Source: Coriobacteriales bacterium (GTDB taxonomy: Bacteria; Actinomycetota; Coriobacteriia; Coriobacteriales; UMGS124). From it: a DNA stretch of 53,431 bases. Below the pieces are notes generated by a model, which was not told where the DNA came from, searched no databases, and saw only the letters and a program-made list of their open reading frames with translations. This document shows positions 36,107-44,318 of the stretch, piece after piece (positions within the stretch are counted from its first letter, which is position 1; each line of letters begins with the position of its first letter). The stretch covers positions 1-53,431 of the forward strand of contig JAFWFL010000045.1 of assembly GCA_017515595.1 (NCBI GenBank), read 5' to 3'. The position numbers and the translations under genes were made by a program.

Positions 36107-36143
36107 AGGATCACGGCGAAAGCACAGCTCTCGCCGTGATCCT
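36107..36143 (+). terminator. Stem-loop between binding protein and permease genes
   Basis: AGGATCACGGCGA (36107-36119) pairs perfectly with TCGCCGTGATCCT (36131-36143), loop of 11, followed by TTGTTTTA. As an intercistronic structure it could partly terminate transcription or protect the upstream message, giving more binding protein than permease. Confidence 0.7.
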
Positions 36144-36171
36144 TTGTTTTACGTAAGAAAGGAGTCCTGCC

Positions 36172-38724
36172 GTGCCTAACAGGATTAAAAGAAAAACTAC
36201 CGGTGTAGCTCCAACCGCACAGCAGGATGTAGATGTTCGTGAACATGTTGTTGATTTGAAGGCGCATCCTCAGGCAAAAGACCGCACCGTAGAGCACAGT
36301 GTCCGCTCCCTTGAAGATGCCGTAAATATTGCCGAGGAGCTCGAAACCGGTATTGCTACCGAGGGTGTCGTTGACAATATTATGAAAAAAGAAGTCGACA
36401 GCGATGCACCACTTGATGAAGCCGCTGTTGATGATGTGATGCGCAAGTATGACCGCGAAAGCAATACGCGCATTTGGGAAGGACTTCCCAAAACGCTTAT
36501 ATCAATATTTATGGCGCTTTTCTCGATATATTGCATTGGCATGACGCTTTTTAGCACCGCATTGCCCGAGACTCGCCTTTCGCTTTTCCTCGCATTTATT
36601 ACCATCATTGGATATCTTATTTATCCCGCCAATAAAAAGAGGGTTCGTACTAACTATATACCCTGGTATGACATTGTATTGATGGTTGTTGGCGCGGGGT
36701 GTTTCTTTTACTTTGCCTTTAATGCGCTCGATATTATTAACCTGCGCGGACGCATTTTGCCCTACCACGTTGTTATAGGCGTGATAGGCATTCTTGTAGT
36801 GGCCGAGCTCTGCAGGCGCAGCGTAGGTTTGCCCATCATCATTGTGGTGGGAGCGCTTTTGATATATGCGTTCTATTACTTTGTGGTAAGCAGAGGTCTT
36901 GCGGTTGAGAAGGCCCTTACCACCGTTGTTAATAAGATGTTCTACTCAACAAACGGCATAATAGGAACACCTATCAATGTCTGTTATACCTACATAGTGT
37001 TATTCATTATCTTTGGTGCGTTTTTGGAACGTACCGGTATCGCAGGATTCTTTATTTCGTTCGCAAACCGTTTGGCAGGATGGTCAAGCGGCGGTCCTGC
37101 TAAGGTTGCCGTTATTTCAAGCGCATTATGTGGTATGGTTTCCGGTTCGAGCGTAGGTAATACGGTTACCACGGGCTCGGTTACTATTCCTATGATGAAG
37201 AAGACAGGTTTTAGACCTGAGTTTGCCGGAGCGGTTGAGGCTGCAAGTTCAACAGGCGGACAAATCATGCCGCCTATCATGGGCGCTGCGGCATTCCTTA
37301 TGGCCGAGTATATGGGCGTGCCTTATATTGATGTTGCCGCCAAGGCAATTCTCCCCGCTGTGCTGTACTTTACCGGCATTTTTATTACGGTTCATCTTGA
37401 AGCCAAAAAACTCCAGCTCAAGGGTATTCCCCATGAAGAGTTGCCCAAGTGGTCTTATCTCGGCAGGAACTGCTACCTCGTATTACCGCTTGTGCTTTTG
37501 GTTTGGCTTGTAGCAACCGGTGCACGTACCATGGCATGGTCTGCAGCAATCTCTATCATTGGCGCTATTCTGGTTGGTTTCATCAATTTCTTTATCACTA
37601 ATCTGCGTGAGCGCGAATGCGGCCAGACGGTTTACAGAGTCTTTTTAAACACTGTAAAGATAGCTCTCGTAACCGCATATGATGCCCTTATTGCCGGTGC
37701 AAAGAGCTGCATCTCGGTAGCTGTTGCATGTGCAATGGCAGGTTTGATTGCCGGTTGCATTACCGTTACCGGTTTGGCGGGTACGCTTATCAATGCCATT
37801 GTAAACGTGGCCGGCGACGCGATTATCTTTGGTCTTGTTCTGACCATGCTTTGCTGCATTGTTCTGGGTATGGGTGTTCCCACAACAGCAAACTACTGCA
37901 TTATGGCTTCGACCACGGCGCCAATTTTGATCCAGCTTGGCCTGCCTGTGGTAGCGGCGCATTTCTTTGTTTTCTACTTTGGTATTGTTGCCGACATTAC
38001 ACCTCCTGTAGCGCTTGCGGCATACGCGGGCTCAGCGATAGCAAAGTCAAAACCCATGAAGACGGCGGTCAACGCAACCAAGCTTGCCATTGCAGCCTTC
38101 CTCGTGCCCTATATCTTTGCGTTTAACCCCATTATGTTGCTTGAGGGCGAGTTCATGTGGTTTGAGTTTGCCCAGGTTATTCTTACAGCGGTTGTGGGTC
38201 TCTTTGGCGTTGCGCTTGCTCTCAACGGTTATTTGTTCCGTCCGGTACATCCCGTGCTCAGAGTTATTCTCATTGCCGCCGGTCTCTCCATGATGATCCC
38301 CGGTACGCTGACCGATGTTCTGGGTCTTGCGGTCATTATTGGTGTATGCATATTCCAATGGGCGCTTTCCTTTAACAGCCGCATGGATAAAGACGACATG
38401 CATTACTTTGTGTGCAGATCTCTGGCCTACCTGTATGAGTGCACAAAGCAAGGAATTGAACCCAATGCTAAGCTTCTTGAAGCTACCAGTCCCCTCTATG
38501 CAAAGATTCCCGCATCATACTGGAATCTTATCTGGGCAGGTATGGCCGAGAAAGGCTTGGTTACCGGTGTAGAGACAGAGGTTGTGGACGGAAAACTGCA
38601 AGCCACCCTTGCTCATCCTGAAATTACCTATACGGGCATAGACTATATATGTACCGATACCACCATGAAGCACACACTCCGCATGCTCAAGAGCTCCGGA
38701 GAAACAATGCTCGAAGAGGAATGA
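36172..38724 (+). CDS. Fused TRAP transporter permease (DctQM type) with extra C-terminal domain
   Basis: An 850-residue integral membrane protein. Residues 1-100 are hydrophilic. Then come many membrane helices: a DctQ-like small subunit is fused to a DctM-like large subunit (for example SGSSVGNTVTTGSVTIPMMKK, GGQIMPPIMGAAAFLMAEY and LGMGVPTTANY, typical of TAXI-type fused permeases). From about residue 737 on, a soluble tail resembles a YjcQ-type winged helix (LYECTKQGIEPN, then ITYTGIDYICTDTTMK); this is my own weak match. It imports the ligand captured by the TAXI protein using an ion gradient. Start GTG 36172 follows AAAGGAG at eight bases. The end overlaps the dipeptidase start. Confidence 0.92.
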   Translation: MPNRIKRKTTGVAPTAQQDVDVREHVVDLKAHPQAKDRTVEHSVRSLEDAVNIAEELETGIATEGVVDNIMKKEVDSDAPLDEAAVDDVMRKYDRESNTRIWEGLPKTLISIFMALFSIYCIGMTLFSTALPETRLSLFLAFITIIGYLIYPANKKRVRTNYIPWYDIVLMVVGAGCFFYFAFNALDIINLRGRILPYHVVIGVIGILVVAELCRRSVGLPIIIVVGALLIYAFYYFVVSRGLAVEKALTTVVNKMFYSTNGIIGTPINVCYTYIVLFIIFGAFLERTGIAGFFISFANRLAGWSSGGPAKVAVISSALCGMVSGSSVGNTVTTGSVTIPMMKKTGFRPEFAGAVEAASSTGGQIMPPIMGAAAFLMAEYMGVPYIDVAAKAILPAVLYFTGIFITVHLEAKKLQLKGIPHEELPKWSYLGRNCYLVLPLVLLVWLVATGARTMAWSAAISIIGAILVGFINFFITNLRERECGQTVYRVFLNTVKIALVTAYDALIAGAKSCISVAVACAMAGLIAGCITVTGLAGTLINAIVNVAGDAIIFGLVLTMLCCIVLGMGVPTTANYCIMASTTAPILIQLGLPVVAAHFFVFYFGIVADITPPVALAAYAGSAIAKSKPMKTAVNATKLAIAAFLVPYIFAFNPIMLLEGEFMWFEFAQVILTAVVGLFGVALALNGYLFRPVHPVLRVILIAAGLSMMIPGTLTDVLGLAVIIGVCIFQWALSFNSRMDKDDMHYFVCRSLAYLYECTKQGIEPNAKLLEATSPLYAKIPASYWNLIWAGMAEKGLVTGVETEVVDGKLQATLAHPEITYTGIDYICTDTTMKHTLRMLKSSGETMLEEE

Positions 38725-39752
38725 TGTATTGTACAAACGGTTCCGTTGAAACATTTGATAACCAAAGAGAGGTCTTTGACCTGCATTGTGACACCATTGA
38801 CCTCTTGGGAATGCGCGATTGGGAGCCGTATATTGGGTATGGCTGCCAGGTGGGTGACGAGGGTTTTGTTGACCTTTGTTCCAACAAGGCAGCCATAAGC
38901 CTCGAGCGTATGCAAGATTTTGCGTGGACCCAGGCATTTGCCATATGGATTCCCGATCTCTATGAGAGTAAAGATGCGCTGCGCTTTTATATGCAGGCAC
39001 GTGACTGGTTTTATGCTCAAGCAGATAAATACAGTGATTGTATTAAGCAGGTACGTGATGCGCGTACCATTGGGGATATTCATACAAAGAGCAAGGTAGC
39101 TGCAATCCTTACGGTTGAGAACGGCAGCCCGGTGGGTTTGGGTTCCGACATTGTTCGCGAGTTTGCCCGCGACGGGGTTAAGATGGTAACCCTCACATGG
39201 AACGGCAAAAACCCACTTGGGAGTGGTCATGATACCTCTGAAGGCTTGAGTGATTATGGAAAAAAGATAATCAAAACACTCGAAGATGAGCGTATTGTGG
39301 TAGATGTTTCGCATCTGAATGACGAGGGTTTTAAAGATCTTCTCGGCATTGCCAAACGTCCTTTTATTGCTTCACATTCCAATTCACGAGTTGTATGTGA
39401 TGTTCCGAGAAATCTTACAGATGATCAATTCAGAGCGATACGTGACTCCGGCGGGCTTGCGGGTCTTAATTACTATCGTTCGTTTATTACCACCCGCGAT
39501 ATCAAAGCAACAGGTGAAGTAACATTTGATGAGCTTGCCGCCCATGTTGAGCACTTTCTTGATTTGGACGGAGAAAATACACTCGCACTTGGCAGTGACT
39601 GGGATGGCTCTGATGTTCCCGCATGGCTCACACCTTGCGATACCATAGCAGCGCTGCGCGCCCGGTTTGCCGAGCGCTTTGGCGAAGTGATTACGCAAAA
39701 GATGTTCTGCTCAAACACACGAGGATTCTTTGTGCGCAACGAGACCCTATAA
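38721..39752 (+). CDS. M19-family membrane-type dipeptidase
   Basis: A 343-residue zinc dipeptidase of the renal dipeptidase family. All expected metal ligands are visible: H22 and D24 in DLHCDT, E133 in TVENGS, H198 in VDVSHLND, H219 in IASHSN, and D293 in GSDWDG. These enzymes cleave dipeptides, some with D-amino acids, in the cytosol or envelope; no signal peptide is seen. The start overlaps the permease stop in ATGATG; either ATG 38721 or 38724 may be used, with AGAGGA just upstream. Coupling to the TRAP transporter suggests that the imported ligand or its precursor is a dipeptide-like compound (inference). Confidence 0.93.
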   Translation: MMYCTNGSVETFDNQREVFDLHCDTIDLLGMRDWEPYIGYGCQVGDEGFVDLCSNKAAISLERMQDFAWTQAFAIWIPDLYESKDALRFYMQARDWFYAQADKYSDCIKQVRDARTIGDIHTKSKVAAILTVENGSPVGLGSDIVREFARDGVKMVTLTWNGKNPLGSGHDTSEGLSDYGKKIIKTLEDERIVVDVSHLNDEGFKDLLGIAKRPFIASHSNSRVVCDVPRNLTDDQFRAIRDSGGLAGLNYYRSFITTRDIKATGEVTFDELAAHVEHFLDLDGENTLALGSDWDGSDVPAWLTPCDTIAALRARFAERFGEVITQKMFCSNTRGFFVRNETL

Positions 39753-39768
39753 CATTGTGGTTTAAAAC

Positions 39769-40671
39769 CTATTTTGCTCCTGCCTGGTCATGCGCATAGG
39801 AATGCTCAGCAAAGTAGTCCCAGAGACGGCGGGCGGCGTTTGAAAGAGTAACGTCACGCTTTTTTATGACATACGTGCCAAACAAATCAGCGTCGGCCAT
39901 GTTGAGCGGTATATATACGACGTCCTTATAGGGCTGGGTAGAATCCGGCGCACATGCAAAAGCGAGCGCAGAGTCTTTGGTGCGAAAATGTTCAAAGACA
40001 TTCATGTCGGAGGTTGCAACAACAATGTTGGGATAGATGTCAACTTTGCGGCACTGCTCAATAAAGAACCGGTGCAGATGGTTACGCTCGCCTAAGGTTA
40101 CAAAAGGCACACCGTCCATGTCTTCAAGCTCAAAATGGTCATATGAAGCAAGCGGACTCCACTTGGGCACACTTACGTGATATCCGGGGTGACCGAGATC
40201 GAGACAATCAAAGTCGGTCAGGTACTTGGGATGACTTCCCAAAATGCCCAACTCAGCATCGCCCTTCTCGACCATAAGCAAGGTTCCGTCGGAGTGAATT
40301 TCTTCAATATGCACATCAATATCAGGAGCGCTTTCTATAAATTTAGAAAGAAAGTCTTCGGGGAACGGATGCAAAGCGCCCTGCGAAAGAGCAATATTCA
40401 AGATGCTTTTATGCTTAATACCTACATATTTTGCTTCTAAATTGTCATATGACTCAAGCAAGGGAGTGATTTCAGCAAGAAATGCGGCGCCTTCATCTGT
40501 GAGACGGACACCGTTTTTATCTGAGTCAAGCAGATGTAGCTTGGTTTCTTCTTCGAGCTTAGCAATGGTGCGGCTTAAAGCCTGGCGGGTTATAAACAGG
40601 GTTTCAGAAGCCTTACTGTAGCTCCCCGCTTTTGATACTTCTGCGAAGCAGCGCATTTCCCGTAAATCCAT
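39769..40671 (-). CDS. LysR-family transcriptional regulator
   Basis: A 300-residue LysR-type regulator. The N-terminal winged helix-turn-helix is clear (MRCFAEVSKAGSYSKASETL, then TRQALSRTIAKLEEET), followed by a periplasmic-binding-fold co-inducer domain from about 90 on. It lies convergent to the dipeptidase gene (16 bases between stops) and divergent from the rhodanese/FMN/DUF169 cluster. LysR proteins usually control a divergent gene, so that cluster is the most likely target; the dipeptidase/TRAP operon is another candidate. Start ATG 40671 follows GAGGTTATGCC. Confidence 0.92.
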   Translation of the reverse strand: MDLREMRCFAEVSKAGSYSKASETLFITRQALSRTIAKLEEETKLHLLDSDKNGVRLTDEGAAFLAEITPLLESYDNLEAKYVGIKHKSILNIALSQGALHPFPEDFLSKFIESAPDIDVHIEEIHSDGTLLMVEKGDAELGILGSHPKYLTDFDCLDLGHPGYHVSVPKWSPLASYDHFELEDMDGVPFVTLGERNHLHRFFIEQCRKVDIYPNIVVATSDMNVFEHFRTKDSALAFACAPDSTQPYKDVVYIPLNMADADLFGTYVIKKRDVTLSNAARRLWDYFAEHSYAHDQAGAK

Positions 40672-40697
40672 GGCATAACCTCATAGTACAAACAAAC

Positions 40698-40733
40698 GTG
40701 CCAAAAATTTGCACCGGTGCAGAATCATGGCAC
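40698..40733. promoter_or_regulatory. Concentric palindrome, likely LysR operator
   Basis: The 10-bp palindrome GCACCGGTGC (40711-40720) is flanked at equal distance by GTGCCA (40698-40703) and TGGCAC (40728-40733). All three parts share one centre (40715.5). It sits 27 bases from the LysR start and about 140 bases before the rhodanese gene. Such nested symmetry suits a LysR-type tetramer binding site. A weak promoter toward the cluster may be CTGACA (40768-40773) with TAGTAT (40793-40798). Confidence 0.6.
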
Positions 40734-40875
40734 TTACATTCCTTTAACTGCATCGCCTAAACTAATTCTGACATAGGAAAGGCGACGTCTCTTAGTATAG
40801 CAGACAAAATGCTTTGCTAAAAGATGCAGTTTTGCTGCTCCTGGTCATAAATATTGCGCGAGAAAGGAAGTTGCC

Positions 40876-41577
40876 ATGAAAGTTGATCGTCGTAGTTTCC
40901 TCAAGACAGCCGTAGCAGGCGGCGCTGCTTTAGCACTTGGTGCCGGTTCAGCTTTTGCAGAAGAAGCCGAGCTTGCTCCGCTCCCCGCTCCCGATCCTGA
41001 TCCCGAGAGCATGTTTGGTGTTGACAAGAACATCAATATGGAGACCATTGACCAGTATGTCGGCCGTCCGGACGTATGCTATCGCGACGTTCGTATGCTG
41101 TTTGACCCGGCAGATTATGCTGCTATTGGTGGTAACGCAGATCTTTCTGCCACCATCAAGGGCTTCAAGATTGTTCCTTATCCCTATCTTGCAACACTTA
41201 CCGCTCTTCCTGTTGAGGGCGCTTATGATGCCGAGACACTCTTTAGCCTTGAGTGGGATGAAGCCGGCAACATCATTGCTGCTAAGCCCAACTATCTCGA
41301 GTCCCAGCAGATTCTCGACGACCTCTTCCCCAAGGATAAGGCCATTTTCTTTATGTGCGGCGGCGGTGGCTATGCCGGCATGACCAAGGCTCTCCTTATC
41401 TTCCTTGGCTGGGATCCCGAGCTTCTTTACAACGTTGGTGGTAACTGGGGTTACACCGGCGAGAATGCTCTCGAGCTCATTATTTATTCAGAGGAGAAGG
41501 ACGGCGTAGACATCTACGCTACCTGGCGTGCAGATTACGCAACCATCGACTTCAGCCGCCTGCACCCGGCAGAGTAA
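40876..41577 (+). CDS. Tat-exported rhodanese-like protein
   Basis: A 233-residue protein with a clear twin-arginine signal (VDRRSFLKTA, hydrophobic stretch, AFA cleavage near 28). The mature part looks like a rhodanese domain: YRDVRMLFDPADYAAIGG near 69-86, then the strand AIFFMCGGGGYAGMTKALLIFLGW with candidate active Cys C161, then LYNVGGNWGY. Another cysteine, C68, lies in the mature part. Rhodaneses move sulfane sulfur through a persulfide on the active Cys; the loop here is CGGGGYAG rather than CxxGxR, so activity is uncertain. First gene of a three-gene Tat cluster, 20 bases from the next. Start ATG 40876 follows AAAGGAAG. Codon use is strongly biased, suggesting high expression. Confidence 0.8.
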   Translation: MKVDRRSFLKTAVAGGAALALGAGSAFAEEAELAPLPAPDPDPESMFGVDKNINMETIDQYVGRPDVCYRDVRMLFDPADYAAIGGNADLSATIKGFKIVPYPYLATLTALPVEGAYDAETLFSLEWDEAGNIIAAKPNYLESQQILDDLFPKDKAIFFMCGGGGYAGMTKALLIFLGWDPELLYNVGGNWGYTGENALELIIYSEEKDGVDIYATWRADYATIDFSRLHPAE

Positions 41578-41597
41578 AATAGTCAGGAGGAACTCAG

Positions 41598-42242
41598 ATG
41601 CAAACCATGAGCAGGCGCGACCTGCTAAAGGGTATGGCGCTTGCGTGCGGTTCTGCAGCGTTGCCCATAGCTGCATCCCAAGCCTTAGCTACAGAAAGTG
41701 TTGACGAGGCAGAGGAGCAAAGTGAATATATTCAAGCAGGCGGCTATACGCTCATACCGTATACCCAGTATGCAAGCGGCGGTATTAAAACTGACGTCTA
41801 TGCCGTTATTCTGTTTGAGAACAGCAACTCGACCTTTACCAAGTATCAGGTTGCTTACACTTCTTGTACGTGCCGTGATGCCGCGAGCAATTACCGCTCG
41901 GTAATGTACGTGGAATTGCTCAATACCAAGCCTACGGCTGAGGAAGCCACTATTCGCTGGATTACCTATGGCGAAAATGATGGTTACATTGCCGGCTTTT
42001 GGGGCGACAGCAACCCGGTTCACGGGCGTCCTGATTACACGGCTGAGTATATGGAAGAAAACTTTGTTGCCAAGCTGGTCAAGCATTCAAAAGCAGATTT
42101 TGATGCATGGGGTGGTTACGGCACGCAAATTGAGGGTATTGACACTGACGCTGTGGCAGGAGCCACGGTCTCAACAAGCAACATTACATCTGTTTTGCAA
42201 GCGCTCTTTGCGTATCACGCAGCTAAGTATTACAACAAATAA
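41598..42242 (+). CDS. Tat-exported FMN-binding-domain protein
   Basis: A 214-residue protein with a twin-arginine signal (MSRRDLLKGM, cleavage near 30). The C-terminal part has D184-AVAGAT-V-S, which matches the ApbE flavin-attachment pattern, so FMN is likely linked to T190 outside the membrane. A CxC pair (C90, C92, in TSCTCRD) sits in the middle and could bind metal or act as a redox disulfide. Such exported flavoproteins carry electrons in envelope redox chains. ApbE itself is not in this window. Start ATG 41598 follows AGGAGGAAC. It lies between the rhodanese-like and DUF169 genes. Confidence 0.8.
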   Translation: MQTMSRRDLLKGMALACGSAALPIAASQALATESVDEAEEQSEYIQAGGYTLIPYTQYASGGIKTDVYAVILFENSNSTFTKYQVAYTSCTCRDAASNYRSVMYVELLNTKPTAEEATIRWITYGENDGYIAGFWGDSNPVHGRPDYTAEYMEENFVAKLVKHSKADFDAWGGYGTQIEGIDTDAVAGATVSTSNITSVLQALFAYHAAKYYNK

Positions 42243-42321
42243 CCGGCTGTATGATGCGTTAGGATAAAGTATAAAGACACGATCTGTGTCTCTATGTTTT
42301 AACGGAGAAATGGAGGAGAAC

Positions 42322-43203
42322 ATGTCTGTTGATCGTCGTGATTTTCTTAAGGGTGTTGGCGTAGCTGCTGCCGGCGCTGCTGTTGCCAGTGTTGCAACCA
42401 CTGCTCTTGCAGAAGAAGAAAAGCCTCAACCACCATATGCTGAGTGGAACACCTACATGCGCAACATGATTCGTATGGACTGCGACCTTATTGGTATTAA
42501 GTTCTATGAGCATGTTGAGGATGTTCCTGAGTATGCCGTTAGCCCCATGCGTGATATGGGCGTTCATGTAGCCGCTTGCCAGGCTCTGAGCATGGCTCGT
42601 TACAACAAGAAGACCATTGTTATGACCGCTCAGGACGAATGGTGCTGGGCACCGCTCGTAGGCTTTGGTATGGTTGACTGCAGCGAGGGCACCGAGGCCT
42701 TTGAGACCATCGTTAAGTTCATTGGTATGAAGGATCAGGAAGCCGGCCGTCGTTTCTATGCTAACGATTATCCAAGGCTCCCGCTTTACAAGTATGAGGC
42801 ATGGGTAGTTGGTCCTCTGAGCACCATTGATTATCTCCCTGACGTAACCCTGGTTTATGGCGACCCGTATGCAATTAACTGGGCCGGCATGATCGCCAAG
42901 TATGAGGGTGGCAAGGTTATTTCTTCTCGTCATGACGGTATTGACTCCTGCTGCTACGAGATGCATGACACCATGACCGATGACGACTACAAGGTCTGCT
43001 TCCCCGACTGCGGCGAGATTGTACGTGCACGCACCAAGATGACCGACGCTGTTCTCTGCATCCCGGCATCCAAGCTTGAGTCCTACATGCAGGCAACCCA
43101 TGAGTCCACGAAGTACAACTTTGAGGTTCAGTTCGAGTATCCTGTTGACTTTGGTCACCTTGGATTCTACAGCGCAGTATTTAAGCTCTGGGGTCTTGAG
43201 TAA
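42322..43203 (+). CDS. Tat-exported DUF169-family protein
   Basis: A 293-residue protein with a twin-arginine signal (VDRRDFLKGVG, cleavage near 30). The rest resembles DUF169, a family of unknown function: GVHVAACQALSMARY and DEWCWAPLVGFGM are its typical Cys-containing segments. Nine cysteines are in the mature part (54, 86, 108, 120, 210, 211, 226, 230, 246), enough to bind a metal or cluster, but no known motif is formed. ATG 42322 is used because GGAGGAG precedes it and the Tat motif follows; an in-frame ATG at 42286 is less suitable. Third gene of the cluster, followed by a strong terminator. Strong codon bias suggests high expression. Confidence 0.8.
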   Translation: MSVDRRDFLKGVGVAAAGAAVASVATTALAEEEKPQPPYAEWNTYMRNMIRMDCDLIGIKFYEHVEDVPEYAVSPMRDMGVHVAACQALSMARYNKKTIVMTAQDEWCWAPLVGFGMVDCSEGTEAFETIVKFIGMKDQEAGRRFYANDYPRLPLYKYEAWVVGPLSTIDYLPDVTLVYGDPYAINWAGMIAKYEGGKVISSRHDGIDSCCYEMHDTMTDDDYKVCFPDCGEIVRARTKMTDAVLCIPASKLESYMQATHESTKYNFEVQFEYPVDFGHLGFYSAVFKLWGLE

Positions 43204-43267
43204 TCACTGGATCAAGAGTTGCTCGCGAGTATTAAACTCGAAAGCAAGCCCAAATAAAGCATAGATG

Positions 43268-43306
43268 GGGCGGGGTTTTACCGGAGATTCCGGTGGAACC
43301 CCGCCC
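43268..43306 (+). terminator. Terminator of the Tat-exported cluster
   Basis: GGGCGGGGTT (43268-43277) pairs with AACCCCGCCC (43297-43306); an inner ACCGGA/TCCGGT extends the stem around a tiny loop. A T-rich tail follows. It lies 64 bases after the DUF169 stop. Confidence 0.85.
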
Positions 43307-43333
43307 TTTGTGTCTTTGCGGACACGTTTTGTT

Positions 43334-43361
43334 TTGTCCTTAATTTTTAAGGTAGAATAAT
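43334..43361 (+). promoter_or_regulatory. Candidate promoter of the nitrilase gene
   Basis: TTGTCC (43334-43339), a 16-base spacer and AATAAT (43356-43361), about 30 bases before the GTG start. Moderate match. Confidence 0.45.
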
Positions 43362-43393
43362 AACTCCCAATACCAACAGTGGCAGGAGGTACC

Positions 43394-44203
43394 GTGGAGC
43401 TGAGACTCGCACTGGCGCAAACAGGGTATCCGCAAGACGGAGATGTTCTGGCCCAGGCAGAAACGTATGTAAAAAAGGCTCATGCTGAGCATGCGAATAT
43501 ACTGGCATTTCCCGAATACTATATGTGCTCTCATGCGTGCGATCCTCAGGAACTGAGAGCGATTGCACAGAGTATAGACGGTGACTTCGCAAGAAGCATG
43601 GCTTCCCTCGCCCAACAGCATGGTCTTTTTATTGCTTATACCATGATCGAGAAAAACCCGCTCGGAGAGCTCCCTTACAACACGTCAGTTCTGGTTAACC
43701 CACAAGGTGGAGTTCTGTCTCATTATCGCAAATGCCACCTCTATGATGCACATGCCGTGCGCGAATCAGGGTATTTGGGTGCGGGAGATCTGATGCCACA
43801 GGTTGCCCGGACTCCGTTTGGCGATATCTGCCTTGCCATTTGCTATGATCTTCGCTTTCCCGAGGTTGCGCGCGTGGCAGCATTACAAGGCTGTGACCTT
43901 ATGATATTCCCTGCCGCATGGTATGACGGGCCTCACAAAGCCGGGCATTGGCAAACACTCCTTAGGGCTCGTGCGATAGAAAACGAGATGTTTGTAGCGG
44001 GAGTTTGCCGCGCCGGACAAGAGTTTGTGGGGGGCAGCCTTATCGCCGATCCTCTCGGCACCGTTATTACCGAATCTGCTCATGGTGTTGAAGAGAGCAA
44101 GGCCGAGAAGCTTGTGGTTTGCACCATTGATATGACGGCGGTTAAAAAAGCGCGCGAAGCCATGCCGGTTCTTGAGCACCGTCGTCCCGAGCTTTACCGG
44201 TAA
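43394..44203 (+). CDS. Carbon-nitrogen hydrolase (nitrilase superfamily, Nit2/omega-amidase-like)
   Basis: A 269-residue cytosolic amidase. The catalytic triad is E41 (AFPEYY), K113 (YRKCHLYD) and C150 (AICYDLRFPE). The YRKxHLYD and CYDLRFPE segments are typical of the Nit1/Nit2 branch, which hydrolyses omega-amides such as alpha-ketoglutaramate or deaminated glutathione. That substrate is an inference from the branch and fits an amino-acid fermentation neighbourhood. Start GTG 43394 lies four bases after AGGAGG; the earlier GTG at 43379 would place this site inside the gene. The TauE-type gene follows 115 bases downstream. Confidence 0.9.
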   Translation: MELRLALAQTGYPQDGDVLAQAETYVKKAHAEHANILAFPEYYMCSHACDPQELRAIAQSIDGDFARSMASLAQQHGLFIAYTMIEKNPLGELPYNTSVLVNPQGGVLSHYRKCHLYDAHAVRESGYLGAGDLMPQVARTPFGDICLAICYDLRFPEVARVAALQGCDLMIFPAAWYDGPHKAGHWQTLLRARAIENEMFVAGVCRAGQEFVGGSLIADPLGTVITESAHGVEESKAEKLVVCTIDMTAVKKAREAMPVLEHRRPELYR

Positions 44204-44259
44204 TGGTGTCTTTGTTATTCCGCTTGCCTGTTGAACAGTACAGACACAACCTGAGAGCG

Positions 44260-44265
44260 TATAAT
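44260..44265 (+). promoter_or_regulatory. -10 box before the TauE-type gene
   Basis: TATAAT 54 bases before the ATG at 44319. No good -35 box at the usual distance; TTGAAC at 44231-44236 is too far. Possibly activator-dependent. Confidence 0.35.
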
Positions 44266-44318
44266 GGTTTGCGAAGAAAACAAAGTGGTATCTGCTTAGC
44301 TCAAGGGGTGTTTTGAGG

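Noticed and set aside
37728-38126. Cys/Gly/His-rich frame within the TRAP permease gene
   Set aside because: Out-of-frame shadow of membrane helices; no ribosome site.
42292-43158. Open frame of 288 codons on the minus strand under the DUF169 gene
   Set aside because: It is antisense to a gene with a Shine-Dalgarno and Tat signal; strong codon bias often leaves such open mirror frames. No domain seen.
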